A stretch of DNA of 64,000 nucleotides from Myxococcota bacterium. GTDB taxonomy: Bacteria > Myxococcota_A > UBA9160 > UBA4427. The number at the start of each line of letters is the position of its first letter. Position 1 is the first letter of the stretch. Under the pieces are notes generated by a model. That model worked only from the letters and a program-made list of their open reading frames with translations. It searched no databases and had not been told where the DNA came from. Both the position numbers and the translations under genes were made by a program. Location of the stretch: NCBI GenBank assembly GCA_028823175.1, contig JAPKBZ010000005.1, forward strand, positions 1 to 64,000, written 5' to 3'. Of the stretch, positions 1-8,225 are shown in pieces.

Positions 1-48
1 AAAGAAGTGAGCAAAGAAGTGAGCAAAGAAGTGACTAACGAAGTGGAG
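1..48. repeat. 12-bp tandem repeat at window start
   Basis: Four 12-bp units lie head to tail: AAAGAAGTGAGC twice, then AAAGAAGTGACT and AACGAAGTGGAG. They are in frame with the following gene and encode a K-E-V-S type repeat. Every unit contains a GTG, so the array offers several alternative start codons. It may continue upstream of the window. Confidence 0.8.
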
Positions 49-687
49 ATCGGAGTTAGGGTTGAGTCACCGGCGCCCGAGGCGGTGACCTGCCCAGTGC
101 GTTTCGACCGGGCCGTTTCGCCGGGGGGGACTTCGCTCTTCGAGACACCTGAGGAGGCGCGGGCCTGGCCGGCCGTTCACGCGCTTCTGGGTATTCAGGG
201 TGTGCATTCCATCATCGGCAAGGGCGACGCGCTCGTGATCGCGCGTCATGGGTCGGCCGAATGGGCCGAAATCCTGGAAGCGATCGAGCCGGCCCTGCAG
301 AGGGCACTCGCCGAGGTCGGAACGGTTCGCGTTCAGCTTCCGGCAGTCGTTGCCTCTCCGAGTGTGCAGGAGAACTCGGGCAGCCCTTCGGGCACAACGT
401 CTGAGGCCAGCGATTCCGAGAACGCGTTGCGAGGCCGGGTGGCCCAGGTGATCGAGGAGAAGATCAATCCCGCGGTGGCGTCCCATGGGGGCCATATCGA
501 CCTGCTTGACGTCCAGGGGAGCCGGGTCTTCATCCACATGGGCGGAGGCTGCCAAGGCTGCGCAATGTCTGCGGCGACGCTCAAACACGGGGTAGAAACG
601 ACTCTGCGAGCAGAGATTCCAGAGATCACGGAAATTCTAGACACGACAGATCACGCTTCGGGGGCCAACCCCTTCTTCGCTTCCTGA
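7..687 (+). CDS. Nfu/NifU-type iron-sulfur scaffold protein
   Basis: The protein (226 aa from the first GTG) is predicted to carry or deliver Fe-S clusters to apoproteins. Residues about 28-100 resemble the Nfu N-terminal domain. After a Ser/Thr-rich linker, residues about 142-215 form a NifU C-terminal domain with the cluster-binding CxxC (Cys182 and Cys185, in GGGCQGCAM). The first residues are a K-E-V repeat encoded by the 12-bp array, so the true start could be any of four GTG codons (7, 19, 31, 43), or could lie upstream of the window. The gene faces the cupin gene convergently. The Fe-S role follows from the family; which clients it serves is unknown. Confidence 0.85.
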   Translation: MSKEVSKEVTNEVEIGVRVESPAPEAVTCPVRFDRAVSPGGTSLFETPEEARAWPAVHALLGIQGVHSIIGKGDALVIARHGSAEWAEILEAIEPALQRALAEVGTVRVQLPAVVASPSVQENSGSPSGTTSEASDSENALRGRVAQVIEEKINPAVASHGGHIDLLDVQGSRVFIHMGGGCQGCAMSAATLKHGVETTLRAEIPEITEILDTTDHASGANPFFAS

Positions 688-699
688 GCGCTGCCTTTG

Positions 700-741
700 C
701 CCAGGCGCTGGGGCCCAGGCGCTGGGGCCCAGGCGCTAGGG
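700..741. repeat. Three 14-bp tandem repeats between convergent genes
   Basis: Three consecutive copies of CCCAGGCGCTGGGG (the last with GCTAGGG) fill the gap between the convergent nfu-like and cupin genes. They run into the stop codon of the cupin gene. Each unit is nearly self-complementary, so the array could fold into hairpins and act as a transcription barrier for both genes, but no T-tract follows. Confidence 0.75.
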
Positions 742-1062
742 TCCGGGCGCGAGAATCGCGAGGACGAGTAGTCTTTCGTCCCCGGTATTCTGAATTCCGT
801 GCGGGACGCCCTCGGGTGCGATGAGCATGACCCCAGCTTCCATGGGGACTGTACGGTCCTCAAGGACGAAGTCGCCCTTCCCTTCGAGGACATGGTAGAC
901 CTTGTCCATTCCCTTGTGGGAATGGAGCTTGTGCTCCTGGCCGGGTTCGAAGGCATTGAGGCCGACTAGGATTCGTTCGGAAGCGAAGAGCGTGCTCTTG
1001 CCCATTTTTTCCGAGGCGTAGACGGCGTGCTCTTCGGGTCGGATGGCTTCGGGATGGTCCAT
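736..1062 (-). CDS. Small single-domain cupin protein
   Basis: A 108-aa protein forming one conserved beta-barrel cupin. Cupin motif 1 is visible as a histidine-rich stretch around HKLHSHKGMDKVYHVLEG, which could bind a metal, and motif 2 appears as APEGVPHGIQN. Single-domain cupins of this size include sensors, isomerases and small dioxygenases, and nothing here separates these options. The stop codon lies inside the 14-bp repeat array. It stands alone on its strand, 47 bp from the HAD-like gene, and may be co-transcribed with it. Confidence 0.75.
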   Translation of the reverse strand: MDHPEAIRPEEHAVYASEKMGKSTLFASERILVGLNAFEPGQEHKLHSHKGMDKVYHVLEGKGDFVLEDRTVPMEAGVMLIAPEGVPHGIQNTGDERLLVLAILAPGP

Positions 1063-1109
1063 GGGCCGAGACTAACACGCGGGGCGCTCGGAGGCAGGCC
1101 CTTCGGTTT

Positions 1110-1730
1110 TCAGGTCGCGGGATCCGCGAGTCGGCGAATTTCGGTCCAATCGTGAACTCGCAGTGCTCCGTGCGCTTCGGCTTTGGAGTTCTGGTTCCAG
1201 GGACGGTCGTAGAGGAGGACCCGGGCGTCGGTGTTCTGAACTAGGTAGAGGGCTGTAGCGTCGGCGTCTTCGATGACCGTGTGATAGCCCCGATCCAGCA
1301 AATTCTTGAGAGTCGTCATTTTAGGGTCGCTATAGCGAGCGTATTTGTCGACGAAGTCGAGCCTGTCGAAAGGGATCCCGTGGTGCTCGAGCCAGTCGAG
1401 GGTGGCCGGACGGCTTTCGGGAGGTCTGCCCGTGACCACGCTGATCTTCACACCCGCCTCCCGCCAGCGCACCAAGCTGCCCGCGCCGCCGCTGACCGGT
1501 TTGAGTCCGAGTAGAAAGTCTCTTTCATGGGCCGCCGCCATGAACGCCGAGAACTCCTCCTTGTTCAGGCCCAGGGAAACGGAGAGATCGAATACGTTCA
1601 TCTCCGAGAAGTGGACGCGCTTGCCGAAGCGCTCCTGCGCTAGCTGGGCGAGCGCTCGGGTGGTTTCGGCGAGGACGTCATCTACGTCGATATAAAAATG
1701 AAGGTCGGCCACGGAGTGAAGAATGCCCAA
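1110..1730 (-). CDS. HAD-superfamily 5'(3')-nucleotidase-like phosphatase
   Basis: About 206 aa. Near the N-terminus FYIDVDDVLAET supplies the DxD nucleophile motif of HAD phosphatases. VVTGRPPES is a plausible second motif and VIEDADATA the acidic final motif. The layout resembles the NT5C-type 5'(3')-deoxyribonucleotidases and related small HAD enzymes. The listed start is TTG; a GTG at 1712 would place the catalytic motif nearer the N-terminus and is equally plausible, since neither has a clear ribosome binding site. Substrate is unknown. It is transcribed toward the cupin gene and away from the amidohydrolase. Confidence 0.65.
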   Translation of the reverse strand: MGILHSVADLHFYIDVDDVLAETTRALAQLAQERFGKRVHFSEMNVFDLSVSLGLNKEEFSAFMAAAHERDFLLGLKPVSGGAGSLVRWREAGVKISVVTGRPPESRPATLDWLEHHGIPFDRLDFVDKYARYSDPKMTTLKNLLDRGYHTVIEDADATALYLVQNTDARVLLYDRPWNQNSKAEAHGALRVHDWTEIRRLADPAT

Positions 1731-1894
1731 TCATTTTGGTGGGACAAGCTCTTGGGGTGTTGGCTTCCAGCTCTTCGGAGGGTAACGGTTTTTTTGGCTC
1801 TGCTAGGCTGCAGGCTCAGTGATATCGCTGGTTTCAGCGCCGCCTAGCCCCGCCTTCGGCGCGCTCGTTGGATACCGGAAGGGAGAACTCGCCG

Positions 1895-3628
1895 ATGTAT
1901 GAGCTCGTAATACGAAATGGCAAGGTGGTTGATGGGACGGGTGGGCCGAGTCGTGTGGCCGATGTCGCGGTCCGGGGTGACCGTATCGTCGCTGTGGGAG
2001 AGAACCTGGGGCCAGGCGAGCGAGAGATCGATGCAAGCGGAAAGTTGGTGACCCCGGGTTGGGTCGACATTCATACCCACTACGATGGGCAGGCAACTTG
2101 GGATCCCCATGTGACGCCCTCGAGCTGGCATGGGGTGACGAGTGTTGTCATGGGAAATTGCGGCGTAGGTTTCGCCCCCGCTCATCCCGAGCGGCATGAT
2201 TGGCTGATCCAGTTGATGGAAGGCGTCGAGGACATTCCCGGATCGGCCCTGGCAGAGGGAATTGAGTGGCAATGGGAAACCTTTCCCGAGTATCTCGACG
2301 CGCTTGAGAAGATCCCGCGCTCGATCGATATCGGGGCGCAGGTGCCCCATGGCGCCGTGCGCGCTTATGTGATGGACGAGCGGGGAGCGCGCAACGAGAA
2401 GGCCAGCGAGGAAGATATCGAGAAAATGGCGGCGATCGTGAGGGAGGCGATCGAGGCAGGGGCACTTGGTTTTTCCACCTCGCGAACCTTCCTGCACCGG
2501 GCCAAGGACGGTGAGCCCGTGCCGGGGAGCTTTGCGAGTGCGGATGAGTTGATCGGTATCGGCCACGCCCTGGGTGAAGCGGGATCCGGGGTTTTTGAGT
2601 GTGCCAGCGACCTCACCGATGAGAGCGCGGAGATCGCGTGGATGCATACGATCTCGAAGGAAACGGGTAGGCCCGTGACCTTCGCCTGCCTTCAGGGAGA
2701 CCATGATCCCAAACAGTGGAAGCGCCTATTGGCCGCCTGCGAGGCATCGGCCGCTGACGGTGGGAGGGTGACGCCGCAAGTGGCGGCCAGACCCGCGGGC
2801 ATCCTGATGGGCCTCGAGTCGACGATTCACCCCTTTATCGTGAAGCGGGCCTATCGGGAAATTGCCGATTTGCCCCTGGAAGAGCGGGTTGCGCGAATGC
2901 GCGAGCCCGCAGTGCGCGCTGCGATTGTCGATGATACGGAGGCGGTCGCGAGCCCAATGGTGCGTTTGATGACGGAGGCGTTTCACAAACTCTTCCCCCT
3001 CGGCACGCCGCCGGATTACGAGCCCGGTCCCGAAAAAAGCGTCGCCGCCATCGCGAAGCGGGAGGGACGCCGCCCCGCAGAGGTCGCCTATGACATGATG
3101 CTCCAGCAAGAAGGGCGGGAACTCCTTTATTTCCCGATCCTGGGTTATGCGGAAGGCGACCTTGAGGATATGCGATCGATGATGATGCACCCGCAATCGG
3201 TTTTCGGTCTTTCAGACGGCGGGGCCCATTGCGCGACGATTTGCGATGCGAGCATTCCCACCTATTTGCTGACCCATTGGGGTCGCGATCGAAAAAGGGG
3301 CGCTCGGATTCCCGTCGAAAAACTTGTTTCCGCACAATCCCGGGAGACTGCCGCGCTTTACGAGTTGAACGATCGGGGAATTATTGCCCCTGGCATGAAG
3401 GCCGATATCAATGTGATCGACTTCGAGGCTCTTCAGATTCACATGCCCGAGATGGTGCGGGATCTGCCGGCCGGGGCCGGGAGGCTCCTGCAAGGGGCAG
3501 ACGGCTACGACTACACGATTTGTAGCGGCGAGGTGATTTTTGAGAGCGGGATTGCGACGGGCGCGATGCCGGGACGATTGATCCGAGGTCCCCAGAAGGG
3601 GCCCGAGTCGGAGACCCGTTCGGACTAG
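1895..3628 (+). CDS. Amidohydrolase family protein, D-aminoacylase type
   Basis: 577 aa, an amidohydrolase of the N-acyl-D-amino-acid deacylase class. MYELVIRNGKVVDGTG is the usual N-terminal beta strand, VDIHTHYDGQ is the metal-binding HxH motif of the TIM barrel, and LSDGGAHC near residue 440 carries the late catalytic Asp. The protein ends with the typical PGMKADINVIDF sandwich domain. The ATG at 1895 was chosen because GGAAGGGAG lies just upstream; the open frame continues to a TTG at 1868. No signal peptide is seen. Substrate cannot be read from the sequence. A second, lipoprotein member of the superfamily lies at 19139-20722. Confidence 0.85.
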   Translation: MYELVIRNGKVVDGTGGPSRVADVAVRGDRIVAVGENLGPGEREIDASGKLVTPGWVDIHTHYDGQATWDPHVTPSSWHGVTSVVMGNCGVGFAPAHPERHDWLIQLMEGVEDIPGSALAEGIEWQWETFPEYLDALEKIPRSIDIGAQVPHGAVRAYVMDERGARNEKASEEDIEKMAAIVREAIEAGALGFSTSRTFLHRAKDGEPVPGSFASADELIGIGHALGEAGSGVFECASDLTDESAEIAWMHTISKETGRPVTFACLQGDHDPKQWKRLLAACEASAADGGRVTPQVAARPAGILMGLESTIHPFIVKRAYREIADLPLEERVARMREPAVRAAIVDDTEAVASPMVRLMTEAFHKLFPLGTPPDYEPGPEKSVAAIAKREGRRPAEVAYDMMLQQEGRELLYFPILGYAEGDLEDMRSMMMHPQSVFGLSDGGAHCATICDASIPTYLLTHWGRDRKRGARIPVEKLVSAQSRETAALYELNDRGIIAPGMKADINVIDFEALQIHMPEMVRDLPAGAGRLLQGADGYDYTICSGEVIFESGIATGAMPGRLIRGPQKGPESETRSD

Positions 3629-3682
3629 CCGCTAGGCCTGGAATCGGGTGCGCGAAATAGGGCCGCAAAAGAGGACTACGAA

Positions 3683-3715
3683 AATCGGCGAGCCCCGGGA
3701 AAGGGCTCGCCGATT
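3683..3715 (-). terminator. Rho-independent terminator hairpin
   Basis: A perfect 13-bp stem, AATCGGCGAGCCC paired with GGGCTCGCCGATT around a 7-nt loop, lies between two convergent genes. Read on the minus strand, the stem is followed by a short T-rich run (TTTT), so it should end transcription of the luciferase-like gene at 3721-4632. On the plus strand no T-run follows, but the stem may still slow polymerase. Confidence 0.8.
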
Positions 3716-3720
3716 GGGTC

Positions 3721-4632
3721 TCAAAGCAGGCTCTTCAGAAACTCCCGAGTTCGCTCGGTGGTTCCCGGGCCAGCGGGAAAGATGCTGGCGGCAAAATCGG
3801 TTACGCCCGCATCGCGAAATCGGTCGATTCCCTGACTGATCTCGTTCTCGTCGCCGATCAGCGCGATTTCAGCCGGTTGTGCCACGCCCTCTCGGTCGAG
3901 CATGGCCTTGTAGGAAGGAAGGGTGGGGTAGATGGCGAAGGCCTTATTGCATTTTTCGCGCGCCGACTCTGCGTCCGTCGTGAGGGCCACCGGGATCGAG
4001 GCCAGTACCCGAGGCTGGGATCTCCCGGCGGCATTGGCGGCTGCGTTGATGGTCGGGACAATGTGGTTGGTCAGAGTGGAGAGTCCGGTCATCCAGGTCG
4101 ATGTTCCCTGGGTGAGTTGGCCGGCAACCTCGAGCATCCGGGGACCCAGGGCGGCGACCAAGACCGGGACCGGAACCCCGCCAGGAACCTGCAATCCGGC
4201 GTTGACGCGGTAGTGCTCTCCCTGGTGGGCGGCGGGTTTCCCCTCGAGCAGGGGCATCAGGACCTCGAGGTATTCACGCATCTGGTTGGCCGGCTTCGCG
4301 TAGGAGAGACCGAACATGTCTTCGATGACCAGTTTGTGAGAGAGTCCGATCCCCAGAGTGAAGCGACCACCGCACGCCTCTTGGGTCGTCAACGCTTGTT
4401 GGGCCAGGGCGGCGGGGTGTCGCGGAGGCGTCGGTACCACTCCTGTCGCCATTTCGAGTTGGCGGGTTTCTCGGCCGGCCAGGGCGATGGTCGTGATGGC
4501 ATCCAGACCGAAAATATTCGGCATGGAGATGAACGGAAAATTTTCGTTGTCGATCCGCTTCAATTCGGCGACCGCGTCGGCGAGTCCGGCACCCGGGTTT
4601 TCGCCGGCGGTGCTGATGAGTCCGATTTTCAT
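3721..4632 (-). CDS. Luciferase-like (LLM) F420/flavin-dependent oxidoreductase
   Basis: 303 aa when started at MKIGLIS, chosen because AGGAG lies 8-9 bases upstream; the open frame extends to 4683. The TIM-barrel bacterial-luciferase fold is indicated by TGVVPTPPRHPAALAQQA, by GGRFTLGIGLSHK and by the conserved PVLVAALGPRMLEVAG strand. This pattern is typical of LLM-class enzymes annotated as F420-dependent in Actinobacteria and environmental Gram-negatives. The substrate is unknown. It is divergent from the MFS exporter, sharing a 186-bp intergenic region, and has its own terminator downstream. Confidence 0.8.
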   Translation of the reverse strand: MKIGLISTAGENPGAGLADAVAELKRIDNENFPFISMPNIFGLDAITTIALAGRETRQLEMATGVVPTPPRHPAALAQQALTTQEACGGRFTLGIGLSHKLVIEDMFGLSYAKPANQMREYLEVLMPLLEGKPAAHQGEHYRVNAGLQVPGGVPVPVLVAALGPRMLEVAGQLTQGTSTWMTGLSTLTNHIVPTINAAANAAGRSQPRVLASIPVALTTDAESAREKCNKAFAIYPTLPSYKAMLDREGVAQPAEIALIGDENEISQGIDRFRDAGVTDFAASIFPAGPGTTERTREFLKSLL

Positions 4633-4818
4633 CCTTTTTCTCCTGGTTTTTTGTGGGACCTCTTCTCGAGGCGCTGGGTTCACGATTCAGCCGCTCTTTA
4701 AGGCTTGGCCTTCCGGCGAGTCGAAGCAGGCAATTGCTCTTCGTTGAGTCTAACTCACGAGCGTGGCCGAGGTCGGTTATTGTCTCGCCGACCTCACCCT
4801 GCCAGAAAGCCGTGTGCG

Positions 4819-6042
4819 ATGTTTTCAGCGCTTAAGATTCGGGATTTTAGGGTTCTCTGGCTGGGAACCCTCTTTTCCTTTGTCGCCTTCTTTATGGCGA
4901 TGATTGTCCAGAGCGTGGTGGCGTTCCAGATCGCCGGCAATAACAGCGCAGTGGGGACGGTGATCTTCGCTCAAGGTTTTGGAATGGCAGCTCTCGGCCC
5001 GATCGGGGGTGCTTTTGCCGATCGCTGGCCCAAGCGTCGGGTGGTTGCAGTTGGCCAGGTGACGGCTTCTGTTGTTTTTCTCGCCCTCGCCGCACTGGTT
5101 TATACGGAGGCCGTCACGATTGCCCTGCTCGCATTGGGGGCATTCTTGATCGGCGTGACCTTGGCCTTTCTGGGCCCAGCCCGGCAGGGACTGGTCGTCG
5201 ATCTCGTGCCCGTAGAAAACCGGGGTAACGCCATGGCGATCAACACCGTGGCGAATACGGGGTCCCGAGTTTTCGGCCCAGTCATTGCGGGTTTTCTGCT
5301 GGCTTGGGAGGCATCCGGGCCGGTGGGCGCCTACCTCGTGATGGCACTCTTCTACTCGGCGTCGGCGCTGTCTCTCCTTCTCCTGCCCCGCTCGAGGGTT
5401 CGCAGCAATGCCCGGGATCGCCCATTCTACTCCGACGTCGCCGAGGGTTTTGGATATGTATGGGGCCATCGCCGCCTGCGTCTCCTCGTCCTCTTTTTTG
5501 CCCTGGTGATTTTTTCGGGCTTCCCCCACGTTTCGATTTTGCCCGGCCTGGCCGAGAACGTCTTCAGCCTGAGCGCGGCGGAGGTCAGCGAATTTTTCCT
5601 GGCCTCGGCGGTGGGCGCGCTGGCCGCCAGTGTCTGGGTCGTCCGTTTTGGTGACTCTTCCGAGGCCCATGTCATTTATGCGGCGATGGCAGGGCTCTTC
5701 GGCGTGAGCCTGATCGCCGTGGCCTGGGCGCCGAGCTATGGCTGGGCGCTCGCCGGGATGGTGTGCGTGGGCCTGGGAAGCGGTGGCTTCCAATCGCTCA
5801 ACGCCGCCGTCATTGCCCGGGAAACCGAGCCGAGTTTTATCGGCCGCGTCATGTCCCTAGCCCTGCTGGCTTTCGCGGGCTTTGGGATGATGGCGCTCCC
5901 CTACGGGGTGCTGGCGGATGCCATTGGCGAGCGCATGACCTTGGTGATCATGGGTTTGGTTGTCGTTGCCTTCACGGTTTATTTCTGGATTCAGCTGGTT
6001 CGCGAAGGTGCGATTCGGGGGGCTAGGGGTCGGAGATCTTGA
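4819..6042 (+). CDS. MFS transporter, EntS-like exporter type
   Basis: 407 aa with about 12 hydrophobic segments. The ATG at 4819 starts MFSALKIRDFRVLWLG, the usual beginning of this MFS branch (enterobactin exporter-like, MFS_3); the open frame upstream to 4705 looks non-coding. The loop after TM2 contains GAFADRWPKRRVV, the MFS A-motif. It acts in the inner membrane and probably exports a small organic molecule by proton antiport; the cargo is unknown. The last 20 bp overlap the 3' end of the convergent reductase gene. Confidence 0.85.
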   Translation: MFSALKIRDFRVLWLGTLFSFVAFFMAMIVQSVVAFQIAGNNSAVGTVIFAQGFGMAALGPIGGAFADRWPKRRVVAVGQVTASVVFLALAALVYTEAVTIALLALGAFLIGVTLAFLGPARQGLVVDLVPVENRGNAMAINTVANTGSRVFGPVIAGFLLAWEASGPVGAYLVMALFYSASALSLLLLPRSRVRSNARDRPFYSDVAEGFGYVWGHRRLRLLVLFFALVIFSGFPHVSILPGLAENVFSLSAAEVSEFFLASAVGALAASVWVVRFGDSSEAHVIYAAMAGLFGVSLIAVAWAPSYGWALAGMVCVGLGSGGFQSLNAAVIARETEPSFIGRVMSLALLAFAGFGMMALPYGVLADAIGERMTLVIMGLVVVAFTVYFWIQLVREGAIRGARGRRS

Positions 6043-7051
6043 GAAGTTGCTTTCCGAGGTTCTGCCCCTCGAAGAGTCGCAAGAAGGTCTTCGGCGTATT
6101 TTCGAAACCCTCCTGGATATCTTCGGCGTGAATCAATTCGCCGGAGTTGATCCAGCCGAGAAGCGAGCCAATGGCTTCGCCCGCCTGAGCAAGGTGGTCG
6201 ATCAGAATGAACCCCTTTACCGTCAGGCGCCGAATCACGATCTGCATATAGTTCGAGGGGCCGGGGGGCAGTTCTTCCTCGTTGTACGCCGAGATTCCCC
6301 CGCAGAGCACCACGCGGCCAAAATCAGTCATTGCGAGAAGCGCCTTGTCGAGAATTTCACCTCCGACGTTGTCGTAGAAGAGACTCACCCCGTCGGGAAA
6401 CTCCTGCCTTATGCGCTTCGATATGTCCTCCGACTTGTAGTCGATGGCCGCATCGAGCCCGGCTTTTTCCACGAGCCACTTGCATTTTTCCGGCCCACCG
6501 GCGATCCCCACGACCTTGGCGGCTCCCTTGAGTCGTGCGACTTGGGCTGCCACGCTTCCCGTAGCCCCGGCGGCGCCAGAGACGAGGACCGTGTCGCCTT
6601 CACGAATTTCGCCGACCTGAACCATTCCGAAATACGCGGTAAGGCCAGTTGCGCCCAGGGCGCTCAGCATCAACTGCGGCGCCACTCCGTCGGGCACCTT
6701 GGTGAGGCGGCCCATGGGGCCAGCCTGGCCGCTTGTGATCGCATATTTCTGCCAGCCGAGCATTCCTGAAACCATGGCTCCCACCGCGTAGTCGGGGTTA
6801 TTCGACGCAATTACTTCCCCCACGGTCGAGGCTCGCATGGTCTCACCGATTCCCACCGGCGGGACGTAGCTTCGAACATCGTTAAGCCACCCTCGCATGG
6901 CGGGCTCGAAGGCGATGAAATGATTGCGAACCACCAGCTCGCCTTCGCCCGGCTCGGCCAGGGCCTCTTCCACGAGCTCGAAATCCGATTCCTTGACCAT
7001 GCCAACCGGCCGAGACCGGAGGCGCCACTGAGCATTCATGATTTTAGTCAT
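6023..7051 (-). CDS. MDR-family NADP-dependent oxidoreductase (CurA/PTGR-like)
   Basis: 342 aa, a zinc-free medium-chain reductase of the leukotriene B4 dehydrogenase / curcumin reductase group. The N-terminal catalytic domain includes LVVRNHFIAFEPAMRGWL. The nucleotide-binding motif is VSGAAGATGSVAAQVARLKGA, with GIAGGPEKC after beta2. DAAIDYKSEDI and FYDNVGGEILD are family signatures. Such enzymes reduce alpha,beta-unsaturated ketones or aldehydes with NADPH. The start at 7051 (MTKIMNAQWRL) is preferred; the upstream extension to 7297 is rich in Ser and Arg and looks non-coding. It is divergent from the next luciferase-like gene. Confidence 0.85.
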   Translation of the reverse strand: MTKIMNAQWRLRSRPVGMVKESDFELVEEALAEPGEGELVVRNHFIAFEPAMRGWLNDVRSYVPPVGIGETMRASTVGEVIASNNPDYAVGAMVSGMLGWQKYAITSGQAGPMGRLTKVPDGVAPQLMLSALGATGLTAYFGMVQVGEIREGDTVLVSGAAGATGSVAAQVARLKGAAKVVGIAGGPEKCKWLVEKAGLDAAIDYKSEDISKRIRQEFPDGVSLFYDNVGGEILDKALLAMTDFGRVVLCGGISAYNEEELPPGPSNYMQIVIRRLTVKGFILIDHLAQAGEAIGSLLGWINSGELIHAEDIQEGFENTPKTFLRLFEGQNLGKQLLKISDP

Positions 7052-7178
7052 CACAGCGTTATAGAAGCTGGGGCGGGCCGGTGCAACCGGGGGCTGGAGG
7101 GCCGGGCGGATTCTTGCACCGCGTGATAGCCTCGTTTCAAGCACCCTGGTCGGGATTCCCAACAGATCGGAGGGCCGC

Positions 7179-8123
7179 GTGGCAGAGGCACTTTTGCTCG
7201 ATGAGTCGCTTTCGTGTGGAACGGTCCTCGGTGGCGAGGATCGCGAGGGCGTGCTGGATCTGGCGCGCCGGATCGAGGCTGTGGGTCTTGACTCCATCTG
7301 GGTCGGGGATCATGTCTCCTTCTATATACCGATTCTCGAGTCGCTGACGACCCTGGCCTTCGTGGCCGGCGTAACCGAACGTGTTCGCTTGTGCACAGGG
7401 GTTTACCTGATGCCCCTTCGCAACCCGACACTCACCGCGAAAATGACTTCGACCCTCGATCTTCTCTCGGGCGGGCGGCTGTCCCTGGGCGTGGGCGTCG
7501 GCGGCGAATTCCCTCCGGAATTCGAAGCCTGCGGAGTTCCGCTTGCCGAGCGTGGGGGGAGAACCGACGAGGGCATCGAAATCCTGCGCCGGCTCTGGAG
7601 CGAGGAGGCCGTCGAGCATCGTGGCCAGTATTTCGATTTCGGCCCGGTCACCCTCAAACCCGCCCCCCTCCAGCGAGGGGGACCGTCCATCATCGTGGGA
7701 GGACGCAAGAACCCAAGTATGCGCCGGGCCGGAGTCATGGGCGATGGCTACATCTCGCACATGTGTTCACCCGACCAATACGCGGAAAATATGAATACGA
7801 TCCGGGGCTACGCCGAGCAGGCGGGGCGCAAGGATGTCCCCTTCGAGTCCACGGCCTTTCTTTTTTCGGTGATGGACGATGTCTACGAAGATGCCCTCGA
7901 CCGAGCCGCAGGCATGCTTCAGACCATCTACAACCGGCCCTTTCGCGATGCGGCCAAGAAATATTGCCTGCTGGGCCGCGCCGAGGATTGGCTCGAGCAG
8001 ATGCAGGCCTTCGCCCGGGCAGGGGCGCGCCACTTCGTTTTTTCCTTGCTCTCGGATCGAGAAGCCTTTTTCGACGCTTGGACGACTACCCTGAAGCCGG
8101 GTTTGTCGCAGATCGAGTACTGA
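7179..8123 (+). CDS. Luciferase-like (LLM) flavin-dependent oxidoreductase
   Basis: 314 aa from GTG. The TIM-barrel LLM fold is shown by DSIWVGDHVSFYIPILES, VRLCTGVYLMPLRNP, GGRLSLGVGVGGEFPPE and QRGGPSIIVGGRKNPSMRRAG. These are typical of F420- or FMN-dependent members that oxidise or reduce small organic substrates. It is clearly a different subfamily from the gene at 3721-4632. Substrate is unknown. It lies 102 bp before the aldehyde oxidoreductase on the same strand, so the two may be co-transcribed. Confidence 0.82.
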   Translation: MAEALLLDESLSCGTVLGGEDREGVLDLARRIEAVGLDSIWVGDHVSFYIPILESLTTLAFVAGVTERVRLCTGVYLMPLRNPTLTAKMTSTLDLLSGGRLSLGVGVGGEFPPEFEACGVPLAERGGRTDEGIEILRRLWSEEAVEHRGQYFDFGPVTLKPAPLQRGGPSIIVGGRKNPSMRRAGVMGDGYISHMCSPDQYAENMNTIRGYAEQAGRKDVPFESTAFLFSVMDDVYEDALDRAAGMLQTIYNRPFRDAAKKYCLLGRAEDWLEQMQAFARAGARHFVFSLLSDREAFFDAWTTTLKPGLSQIEY

Positions 8124-8225
8124 CCCGCTCCGCCTTTTTTGGCTGCATCGACGCTCGGGGCCGCAGTGGGACTCGCTATATTTTGACCGAAAACGAGGCT
8201 CAATCGGACACGGGGAGCAGAGACC